Positions 1 through 6,538 of a stretch of DNA of 64,000 bases are shown here, piece after piece. Within the stretch, counting starts at the first letter, position 1. Every line of letters starts with the position of its first letter. The position numbers and the translations under genes were made by a program. Source of the stretch: Methyloversatilis discipulorum (GTDB lineage Bacteria > Pseudomonadota > Gammaproteobacteria > Burkholderiales > Rhodocyclaceae). The notes below the pieces were generated by a model, which saw nothing but the letters and a program-made list of their open reading frames with translations, searched no databases and had not been told where the DNA came from. The DNA lies in the NCBI RefSeq assembly GCF_000385375.1, contig NZ_ARVV01000001.1:992001-1056000 (forward strand), given 5' to 3'.

Positions 1-76
1 TGACGGGGACGGCGCACCTGAACGGCACGGGCAACGCGCTGGCGAACGTGATCACCGGCAACAGCGGCAACAACAT
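1..76 (+). repeat. 76-bp exact direct repeat, copy 1 (inside RTX gene)
   Basis: Positions 1-76 are identical, base for base, to 1123-1198. Both copies lie in the same codon phase within the RTX repeats. The match may extend to the left beyond the window. Confidence 0.95.
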
Positions 77-1664
77 CCTGGACGGCGGTGTTGGAGCGGA
101 CACGCTGGTTGGCGGAGAGGGCGACGACCAGTACGTGGTCGACAACATCGGCGACACGATCACGGAAGCGGACGGCGAAGGCACGGACAGCGTGCGCTTC
201 ACGCTGGCCAACGCCAGCGGGGTTGCGCTGGAACTGGACCTGGGCGCGGACTACGCCTTCGTCGAGAACGCGACGCTGGCGGGTGCCGGGCTGATCAACC
301 TGAGCGGCAGCGGTGCGGACAACGTGCTGACGGGCAATGCGCAGGCGAACGTGCTGCGCGGTCTGGAAGGCGATGACGAACTCAATGGCGGAGCGGGTGC
401 GGACACGCTGATCGGAGGCGAGGGAGACGACCTGTACATCGTCGACCAGGCGGGCGACGTGGTGACGGAGAACCCGGGCGAAGGCACGGACACGGTGCGT
501 GTGCTGTACGGGCACAAGGCCAAGGCGGCAGTGACGCTGTCGCTGCAGACGACATACGCGAACGTCGAGAACCTTGAGGTGCTGGGAGCGGGGCTGTTCA
601 ATCTGGTGGGCAACGCCGAGGCGAACGCGCTGACGGGGAACGGTTCGGCGAACGTGATCGATGGAGGGGCGGGCGCGGACGAGATGACGGGCGGTCTGGG
701 CAACGACACCTACGTTGTGGACGACGCGGGCGACGTGGTGATCGAGACGGCGGTAAAGGGCTCGGGCGTTGATCTGGTGCGCGCGTCGGTGGACTACACG
801 CTGACGGCGAACGTTGAGAACCTGACGCTGGAAGGCGGTGCGCTGGAGGGCACGGGCAACGAGCTGGGCAACGTGCTGACGGGCAACGGGTTGGACAACG
901 AACTGTACGGTCTGGGCGGCAACGACGTGCTGGTGGGAGGAGAGGGCGCCGACCTGCTGGACGGAGGAGAAGGCATCGACAGCATGTCGGGCGGAGCGGG
1001 TGACGACACCTACGTCGTCGACAACGTGCGCGACGTGGTGAGCGAAGGGCTGAACGCGGGGACGGACACGGTGCGCAGTGCGCTCAGCTACGCACTGGGG
1101 GCGAACGTCGAGAACCTTGTGCTGACGGGGACGGCGCACCTGAACGGCACGGGCAACGCGCTGGCGAACGTGATCACCGGCAACAGCGGCAACAACATGC
1201 TCTCTGGCGGCCTTGGAGATGACGTGCTGCTGGGTGGTGCGGGAAACGATGCGTTGCTGGGTGGTGCCGGCAACGACTGGCTGTCCGGCGGAGATGGATT
1301 GAATACGCTCACCGGTGGAACCGGCGAGGACGTGTTCTATTTCGATGCCGCACCTGTTCCGGGCACGCTGCAGACGATTGCTGATTTCAGCTTGATCGAC
1401 GACCGCATCGTGTTCGACGCAACGGTGTTTGACGCGCTCGGCGCCGGTTTCGACGACACGCCGGTTGCTCTGCCCTCCGAACTTCTGCAGGTGGGTAGTG
1501 GCAGCGCAGCGGCCGACGCCGATGTGCGGCTGATCTACGACACTGCTGCTGGCGCGCTGTACTACGACGCGGATGGTAACGGCGCAGGCGACGCGGTCCA
1601 GATCGCGCAGTTCACGGGCAAACCCTTGTTGTCGGCCGATCATTTCGAGGTGCTGGCGTCCTGA
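1..1664 (+). CDS. RTX (hemolysin-type calcium-binding repeat) protein, C-terminal part, 5' end outside window
   Basis: The frame is open at the left edge, so this is the C-terminal part (at least 553 residues) of a larger protein. It consists of repeated units of about 115 residues. Each unit has glycine/aspartate nonapeptides of the GGxGxDxL type, a GDDxYVVD core and a segment with VENL followed by NGTGN and LTGN. These are Ca2+-binding parallel beta-roll repeats of secreted RTX proteins. The last 120 residues leave the repeats (GEDVFYFD, then IADFSLIDDRIVFD), matching the C-terminal cap and uncleaved type I secretion signal region of this class. No catalytic domain is visible here, so adhesin, surface-layer or enzyme roles cannot be separated. 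Export through a T1SS is inferred; no transporter genes are in the window. Confidence 0.9.
   Translation, partial: TGTAHLNGTGNALANVITGNSGNNILDGGVGADTLVGGEGDDQYVVDNIGDTITEADGEGTDSVRFTLANASGVALELDLGADYAFVENATLAGAGLINLSGSGADNVLTGNAQANVLRGLEGDDELNGGAGADTLIGGEGDDLYIVDQAGDVVTENPGEGTDTVRVLYGHKAKAAVTLSLQTTYANVENLEVLGAGLFNLVGNAEANALTGNGSANVIDGGAGADEMTGGLGNDTYVVDDAGDVVIETAVKGSGVDLVRASVDYTLTANVENLTLEGGALEGTGNELGNVLTGNGLDNELYGLGGNDVLVGGEGADLLDGGEGIDSMSGGAGDDTYVVDNVRDVVSEGLNAGTDTVRSALSYALGANVENLVLTGTAHLNGTGNALANVITGNSGNNMLSGGLGDDVLLGGAGNDALLGGAGNDWLSGGDGLNTLTGGTGEDVFYFDAAPVPGTLQTIADFSLIDDRIVFDATVFDALGAGFDDTPVALPSELLQVGSGSAAADADVRLIYDTAAGALYYDADGNGAGDAVQIAQFTGKPLLSADHFEVLAS
1123..1198 (+). repeat. 76-bp exact direct repeat, copy 2 (inside RTX gene)
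   Basis: Second copy of the 76-bp identity at 1-76, 1122 bp away, which is an exact multiple of three. Recombination between the copies would delete or duplicate 374 codons in frame. Confidence 0.95.
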
Positions 1665-1722
1665 TCGGAAGGCGCCCGCTTTACTGAACGGTGAACTGCC
1701 GCGTGCGCGCTAAACTTGGCGC

Positions 1723-2133
1723 ATGAACCGTCCAGACGATCCGCTGCCGCGCTCCACTGCTTCGCTGCGCCTGCATTTCCACAATGGCGAGCGGCTGGGG
1801 CCGGGCAAGATTGAACTGCTCGAGCATCTGGCGCGCGAGCGGTCGATCTCCGGTGCGGCGCGTGCGATGGGCATGGCCTATCGGCGTGCCTGGCTGCTGA
1901 TCGACGACATGAACCGCATGTTCGCCGAGCCGGTGGTGAAGACCTACCCAGGGCGCTCGCAGGGCGCCGGTGGTGCCGAACTGACGCCGTTCGGCGAGCG
2001 GCTGATCGCGGTGTTCCGCGCCGCCGAGCGACGAACGGCCGACGCGGTCGCGCTGCAGCTGCGCGAACTGGACGAAGCGCTCAATCCGCAGCCGACGGTG
2101 CCTGCGCAGCGTCAGGACGCGGACGTCGGTTGA
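1723..2133 (+). CDS. ModE-type winged-helix regulator, DNA-binding domain only
   Basis: A 136-residue protein related to the N-terminal HTH domain of ModE: GKIELLEHLARERSISGAA, then AMGMAYRRAWLLIDDMN, then GGAELTPFGERLI. Full ModE proteins carry C-terminal TOBE (MOP) domains that bind molybdate, and these are absent, so the protein cannot sense molybdate the classical way. It faces modABC convergently, and its last 53 bp overlap the 3' end of modC on the other strand. A role in regulating molybdate uptake or molybdoenzyme genes is inferred from family and location. A TAAACT -10-like element lies just upstream, near 1712. Confidence 0.85.
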   Translation: MNRPDDPLPRSTASLRLHFHNGERLGPGKIELLEHLARERSISGAARAMGMAYRRAWLLIDDMNRMFAEPVVKTYPGRSQGAGGAELTPFGERLIAVFRAAERRTADAVALQLRELDEALNPQPTVPAQRQDADVG

Positions 2134-3214
2134 AGCCAACGCTGCGGCTGTCCAGCGCCACCGATTTCACCATCACCCATACCGCGGTGCCCGGCTGCAG
2201 GCCGAGCCGGTCGCACGATTCGCGCGTGACCAGCGCGCGCAGCGAACTGCTGCCCAGATCGACGGCGACATCGGCATATGGACCTTCGCGGGGCGTGATG
2301 CCGATGACACGTCCCGGCAGCTTGTTCACGATGGACACATCCATCGGTCGCGACAGCGCGAGAGCCACGTCGCGGGCGCGGATGCGCACACGCACCGCGC
2401 AGCCCGGGTCGAGGTCGATGCGCGGCACGCGCAACTGGCCGTCGGTGAAGCGCAGCGTGGTCAGAGCGTAGTCGTCGTTGTGCTGCAGCACCGTGCAGTC
2501 GAGCACCGAGCCCGCTTCGTAGCGACCGATCAGCGGTGAGTGCTCGGGGCGCGACATGATGTCGGCCAGTTCGCCACTGGCGACAGTGCGGCCTTCGCTG
2601 ACGATGACCAGATGGTCGGCCAGCCGCGTCACCTCCTCGATCGAATGGCTCACGTACAGCACGGGCAGCGCGAACTCCTGCGCCAGCCGTTCGATATACG
2701 GCAGTACCTCTGCCTTGCGTGGCGCGTCGAGCGAAGCGAGCGGTTCGTCCATCAGCAGCAGCCCTGGCTGACTCAGCAGCGCGCGGCCGAGTGCTATCCG
2801 CTGCTTCTCGCCGCCGGACAGGTGATGCGGTCGGCGGTCAAGCAGGTGGGCGAGACCGAGCACGTCGATCACGCTGTCCCAGTCCACCGGGCGCGGACCG
2901 CGCGCGCGCTTCAGGCCGTAACGCAGGTTGCCGGCGACCGACAGGTGCGGAAACAGCCGTGCGTCCTGGAACACGTAGCCGACGCCGCGCGCCTCGATCG
3001 GCAGGTCGATGCCGGCGTCGGCGTCGAAGAACACGCGGTCGCCGACCGCGATGCGTCCGCGTGACGGTCGCACGATGCCCGCCACCGCGTTGATCAGACT
3101 GCTCTTGCCGGCGCCGCTGCGGCCGAAGATGGCGCTGACGCCGCGCGACGGCAGCGTGACGTCGACGTCGAGGTCGAGCGCCCCCAGCCGTGTGCCGAAG
3201 CGCAGTTCGATCAT
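2081..3214 (-). CDS. modC: molybdate ABC transporter ATP-binding protein ModC
   Basis: A 377-residue ATPase that powers molybdate import with ModB and ModA at the inner membrane. Walker A FGRSGAGKSS lies at about residues 30-39, the signature LSGGEKQR at about 132-139 and Walker B LLLMDEP at about 152-158. The C-terminal 130 residues form a TOBE/MOP molybdate-binding domain, as usual for ModC (about 350-380 residues). The start at 3214 is chosen because its ATG overlaps the modB stop (ATGA) and the protein then begins MIELRFG; the frame stays open further upstream but runs through modB. Last gene of modABC, overlapping the convergent modE-like gene by 53 bp. Confidence 0.95.
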   Translation of the reverse strand: MIELRFGTRLGALDLDVDVTLPSRGVSAIFGRSGAGKSSLINAVAGIVRPSRGRIAVGDRVFFDADAGIDLPIEARGVGYVFQDARLFPHLSVAGNLRYGLKRARGPRPVDWDSVIDVLGLAHLLDRRPHHLSGGEKQRIALGRALLSQPGLLLMDEPLASLDAPRKAEVLPYIERLAQEFALPVLYVSHSIEEVTRLADHLVIVSEGRTVASGELADIMSRPEHSPLIGRYEAGSVLDCTVLQHNDDYALTTLRFTDGQLRVPRIDLDPGCAVRVRIRARDVALALSRPMDVSIVNKLPGRVIGITPREGPYADVAVDLGSSSLRALVTRESCDRLGLQPGTAVWVMVKSVALDSRSVGFNRRPRPDAAQAPSAAD

Positions 3215-3897
3215 GGTCGCCCCAGCCAGCGCTGCGTGCGCCGGTTCAGCCATTCCGACAGGATGATCGCGGCGACGGCAAGCGCCATCGAAAGGCCGAC
3301 CAGGCGCAGCGCGATGGCATCGCCGTCCGGTGTCTGCGTGGCCGTATAGATGGCCAGCGGCAGCGTGCGCGTTTCGCCTTCGATATTGGAGGCGAAGGTG
3401 ATGGTGGCGCCGAACTCGCCGAGACTGGCGGCAAAGGCCATCATCGCGCCGGACAGGATGCCCGGCAGCATCATCGGCAGCGTGATCGTGCACAGCACGT
3501 CGATACGGCTGGCGCCCAACGTACGTGCGGCCAGTTCAAGGCCGCGGTCGACGCCATCCAGCGACAGCCGGATCGCGCGCACCATCAGCGGAAAAGCCAT
3601 CACCGCTGCGGCCACCACTACGCCTTCGGTGGTGAAGATGAGCTGGATGCCGAAAGTGTTCTTCAGCCAGGCGCCGAGCGGCGCGCGCGTGCCCAGCGAG
3701 ATCAGCAGCAGGTAGCCGATCACCACCGGCGGCAGTACCAGCGGCGCATGCACGATGCCGTCGAGCAGGGCGCGACCGGGCAGGCGGGTGCGTGACAGCA
3801 GCCAGGCGACGCCCAGCGCGAAAGGCAGGCACAGTGCGGTACTGGCCAGCCCGACACGGAGGCTGAGCAGCAGGGCGTCCAGTTCGATGTCGCTCAT
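3211..3897 (-). CDS. modB: molybdate ABC transporter permease ModB
   Basis: A 228-residue inner-membrane permease with about five hydrophobic segments. The cytoplasmic coupling loop that docks on ModC is visible as EFGATITFASNIEGETRTLPLAIY, cited here by its start EFGATITFASN. Length is typical of ModB (about 225-230). It starts six bases after the modA stop and ends in a 4-bp ATGA overlap with modC, so translation of the three genes is probably coupled. Confidence 0.95.
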   Translation of the reverse strand: MSDIELDALLLSLRVGLASTALCLPFALGVAWLLSRTRLPGRALLDGIVHAPLVLPPVVIGYLLLISLGTRAPLGAWLKNTFGIQLIFTTEGVVVAAAVMAFPLMVRAIRLSLDGVDRGLELAARTLGASRIDVLCTITLPMMLPGILSGAMMAFAASLGEFGATITFASNIEGETRTLPLAIYTATQTPDGDAIALRLVGLSMALAVAAIILSEWLNRRTQRWLGRP

Positions 3898-3903
3898 CTA
3901 TGC

Positions 3904-4674
3904 CTATTTGATGCTGAAGCCGTACCGCGTGAATACCGCCGTCGAGTCGTTGCCGCGCAGCCACTGCATGAACGCGCGCGCGGCCGGCGTGTCTTGCCCG
4001 GCGACGATGGCAGCAGGATAGGTGATCGGCGCGTGCGTGTCAGCGGGAAACACGCCGGCGACGCGCACCTTGGGCGACACCGCGGCGTCCGTGGCGTAGA
4101 CGATGCCTGCGGGCACCTCGCCGCGTTCCACCAGCACCAGCGCCGCGCGCACCGAATCCGCGCGCACCAGTCTGGGCTCCGCGGCCTGCCATGCGCCGAG
4201 CTTGGTCAGTGCGTCCTTGGCGTACTTGCCGACCGGCACGTGGGCGGGATCGCCGGTGGCCAGGCGACCGTCGCCGAGCAGCGCGGCAAGATCGAAGCCG
4301 GGTTTCAGCGTGACCGACGCTTTGCTGTCGATCGGTGTCACCAGCACCAGGCTGTTGCCGAGCAGGTCGGTGCGCGTGCCCGCGGCGAGCAGCTTGCGCT
4401 CGGCGAGATAGTCCATCCACTGCTCGTCGGCCGACAGGAAGACCTGTGCCTGGGCGCCCGCTTCGATCTGCCGCGCCAGCGCTGAGGACGCTGCGAAGGA
4501 GAACTTCACGGTATGGCCGGAGTGCGTCTGGAAGGTCTTGCCGATGTCCTGCAGTGCATTGGTCAGGCTGGCGGCAGCGAACACGACAAGGGTGTCCGCA
4601 TGGACGGCGCCGGCGACGAGGCTCAGCGCGAGCGCGGACAAGAGGCGGGTGGGCAGCAGACGGGTGAGTTTCAT
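3904..4674 (-). CDS. modA: molybdate-binding periplasmic protein ModA
   Basis: A 256-residue substrate-binding protein. The N-terminus is a Sec signal peptide (basic KLTRLLPTR, hydrophobic LLSALALSLVAG, cleavage near AVHA-D). The mature protein starts with VVFAAASLTNAL, the molybdate-oxyanion loop of ModA proteins, and later has the conserved stretch GDPAHVPVGKYAKDAL. First gene of the modABC operon. It is read away from the fds operon and separated from it by the terminator at 4746-4771, so it should have its own promoter in 4675-4745. Confidence 0.95.
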   Translation of the reverse strand: MKLTRLLPTRLLSALALSLVAGAVHADTLVVFAAASLTNALQDIGKTFQTHSGHTVKFSFAASSALARQIEAGAQAQVFLSADEQWMDYLAERKLLAAGTRTDLLGNSLVLVTPIDSKASVTLKPGFDLAALLGDGRLATGDPAHVPVGKYAKDALTKLGAWQAAEPRLVRADSVRAALVLVERGEVPAGIVYATDAAVSPKVRVAGVFPADTHAPITYPAAIVAGQDTPAARAFMQWLRGNDSTAVFTRYGFSIK

Positions 4675-4700
4675 GCTTCTTCCTATATCAAGTTGAATAC

Positions 4701-4711
4701 AGGATCATCCT
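4701..4711. promoter_or_regulatory. small palindrome in the modA upstream region (possible operator)
   Basis: AGGAT-C-ATCCT, a perfect 5-bp dyad around one base, about 30 bp upstream of the modA start codon. It does not match the E. coli ModE operator (TATATA-N6-TATATA type), so a regulator cannot be named. Short palindromes like this can occur by chance. Confidence 0.25.
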
Positions 4712-4745
4712 ACGATGAATTTCGACGTGTGCTGCGGCGATGGAC

Positions 4746-4771
4746 GAAAAAAAGCCGGCGGCAGCCGGCTC
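4746..4771 (-). terminator. Rho-independent terminator of the fds operon
   Basis: Read on the minus strand, a perfect 7-bp stem (AGCCGGC / GCCGGCT, loop GGCA) is followed by seven T residues. It lies just after the cysteine hydrolase gene at 4793-5392 and before modA, so it separates fds transcription from the mod operon. Confidence 0.9.
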
Positions 4772-4792
4772 TTCTTCCTGCCCCGTCGAGGT

Positions 4793-5392
4793 TCAGCGCA
4801 CCAGCGCGTCGGCGCTTGGCGCGATCGCGGCGAACAGGTCGCGCATCGTCGCGATGCTGGCGGCTTGCACCGTGGCGGCGGGGACCGAGCTGCCATCGGC
4901 CAGCGGCAGGTCGCGCGTGGCGGTAGCGGCAGCGACCACGGTGGGTGCGTAGCCGAGGTTGAAGGCACCGCGCGCGGTGGAGTTCACGCACATATGCGTC
5001 ATGAATCCGGCCAGCACGAGCTGCTTCACGCCCAGCTTCTTCAGTTCCTCGTCGAGCGGGGTCTGCACGAAGCTGTTCGGGTAGTGCTTGATGATCACCG
5101 TTTCACCGGCCTGCGGCGCGACGATGTCGGCGATGCGACCGATCGCGGCATTGACGTCGTAGGGCGTGCCCGGACCGGCGTCGTGCTGGATGTGGATGAC
5201 CGGGCGGCCGAGTTCGCGCGCACGGTCGAGCACGCGGCGTGCTTCGAGCAGTGCGGCCTCGACGCCGGAGAGCTGCATGACGCCTTCACGGTAGGTGTTC
5301 TGGCAATCGATCATCACCAGGGCGGCGTCGGCAAGCAGGCCCGGTTCGTGGCCGAGACCCATCAGGTCGCGCAGCGTCGTCAGTGAACTCAT
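4793..5392 (-). CDS. isochorismatase-family cysteine hydrolase
   Basis: A 199-residue protein of the isochorismatase/nicotinamidase fold. The catalytic triad is visible: Asp in VMIDCQNTY (about residue 29), Lys in VIIKHYPNSF and Cys in FMTHMCVNSTARGA. The family hydrolyses C-N or vinyl-ether bonds in small amides, ureides or isochorismate; the substrate here is unknown. It starts 15 bp after fdsD on the same strand and is followed by a strong terminator, so it is probably the last gene of the formate dehydrogenase operon. An RBS-like AAAGGACA precedes the ATG. The association with fds suggests, but does not show, a link to one-carbon or formyl/amide metabolism. Confidence 0.85.
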   Translation of the reverse strand: MSSLTTLRDLMGLGHEPGLLADAALVMIDCQNTYREGVMQLSGVEAALLEARRVLDRARELGRPVIHIQHDAGPGTPYDVNAAIGRIADIVAPQAGETVIIKHYPNSFVQTPLDEELKKLGVKQLVLAGFMTHMCVNSTARGAFNLGYAPTVVAAATATRDLPLADGSSVPAATVQAASIATMRDLFAAIAPSADALVR

Positions 5393-5407
5393 CGGTGAGG
5401 TGTCCTT

Positions 5408-5641
5408 TCAGGTGGTGGAGATTTCCTGCGCCTGCATGTGCTGCAGTGCTTCGCTGACCAGCGGCAGCAGGCCGGTGTCGCCGCCGCGGTTCACGTGATC
5501 GATGATCGCACGACGCATGCGGGGTTCCCAGAAGCGCCGTATGTGGGCGGCGACTTCGCGCACCGCTTCGTCGTGGTCGGGGTAGCTGTGGAAGAACTGG
5601 CCGATCTGGTTGGCCATCTTGACGAGGTTGTGGATGTCCAT
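5408..5641 (-). CDS. fdsD: NAD-linked formate dehydrogenase delta subunit FdsD
   Basis: A 77-residue protein matching the small FdsD subunit of soluble NAD+-dependent formate dehydrogenases. It begins MDIHNLVKMANQIGQFF and has the conserved block HIRRFWEPRMRRAI. FdsD is the small accessory subunit of the enzyme assembled from FdsA, FdsB and FdsG. It follows fdhD after 3 bp, as expected in an fdsGBACD operon. No cofactor-binding residues are evident. Confidence 0.9.
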   Translation of the reverse strand: MDIHNLVKMANQIGQFFHSYPDHDEAVREVAAHIRRFWEPRMRRAIIDHVNRGGDTGLLPLVSEALQHMQAQEISTT

Positions 5642-5644
5642 CTG

Positions 5645-6535
5645 CTATTCCGTTCGCGTTGCTGTACTGGTTCGGGGTTCGGTGTAGATCGCCATGCGGC
5701 CGTCGCGGACGAAGCCGCACAGCGTGACGCCCGTGCGCCCGGCCAGATCGATGGCCAGCCCGGTCGGCGCCGAGATGGCGGCCAGCAGGCCGCCGCCGAT
5801 GCTGGCGAGCTTGAGCACCATTTCGTAACTGGCGCGGCTGGTGACGACCGCGAAACCCTGTGCGGTGTCGACGCCGGCCAGTGCGACGGCGCCGATCAGC
5901 TTGTCCAGCGCGTTGTGCCGACCGACGTCCTCGCGCACCGCGAACAGCGAGCCGTCGGCGTGCGCCCAGGCGGCGGCGTGCACCGAACCGGTCAGCGCGT
6001 GCAGCGCCTGCCCTTCGCCCAGGGCGACGAAGGCGCGGTGGATGGCGGCTTCATCGACCGACGGTCGCGCGGCCACCGGTTTCACTTCGCGCGACACCTG
6101 GACGAGGCTGTCCACCCCGCACAGCCCGCAGCCGGTGCGTCCGGCCAGCGAGCGGCGGCGCGCCTTCAGCGCTTCGAAGGCGCGGTTCGACACCTGCATG
6201 CGCACCTCGATGCCATCGACGTGGTGCGCCGTGTCGATGTCGTGGATCTCCGATGCGCGCGCGACGATGCCTTCAGCCAGACTGAAGCCAGTGCCGAAGT
6301 CTTCGAGATCGGCCGGCGTGGCCAGCATGACCGCGTGCGAAATGCCGTTGTACACCATGGCCACCGGCACCTCTTCGGCCACGCATTCGACGCTGGCGGT
6401 GCGCACGCCCCCGCTGACACGCACGGCGCTGCGCAGCCGCTGCGCCGGATGCAGCACGGTGTCGCTGCTCATTTCACCCGCTTCATCGCAGACGAGCAGC
6501 GGACCGCCCATGGCGAGAGCCTGCACGGCGCCCAC
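5645..6535 (-). CDS. fdhD: formate dehydrogenase accessory sulfurtransferase FdhD (FdsC)
   Basis: A 296-residue FdhD-family protein, which passes sulfur to the Mo-bis-MGD cofactor to make active formate dehydrogenase and chaperones the catalytic subunit. The CxxC motif (RTGCGLCGVDSL) that carries the sulfur is present, and FDRNA-type family features such as EDVGRHNALDKLIG are intact. The start chosen is GTG at 6535, because GAGAAGG lies 8 bases upstream inside the end of fdsA; ATG at 6472 is an alternative giving 275 residues. It follows fdsA after 3 bp and corresponds to fdsC in the Cupriavidus operon. Confidence 0.93.
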   Translation of the reverse strand: MGAVQALAMGGPLLVCDEAGEMSSDTVLHPAQRLRSAVRVSGGVRTASVECVAEEVPVAMVYNGISHAVMLATPADLEDFGTGFSLAEGIVARASEIHDIDTAHHVDGIEVRMQVSNRAFEALKARRRSLAGRTGCGLCGVDSLVQVSREVKPVAARPSVDEAAIHRAFVALGEGQALHALTGSVHAAAWAHADGSLFAVREDVGRHNALDKLIGAVALAGVDTAQGFAVVTSRASYEMVLKLASIGGGLLAAISAPTGLAIDLAGRTGVTLCGFVRDGRMAIYTEPRTSTATRTE

Positions 6536-6538
6536 GAC

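Noticed and set aside
1..1664. Glycine-rich repeats considered as CRISPR or satellite DNA
   Set aside because: Units are coding, in frame and match RTX nonapeptides; no regular spacer structure.
4675..4745. ModE operator upstream of modA
   Set aside because: No TATATA-N6-TATATA-type dyad; only a short unrelated palindrome at 4701-4711.
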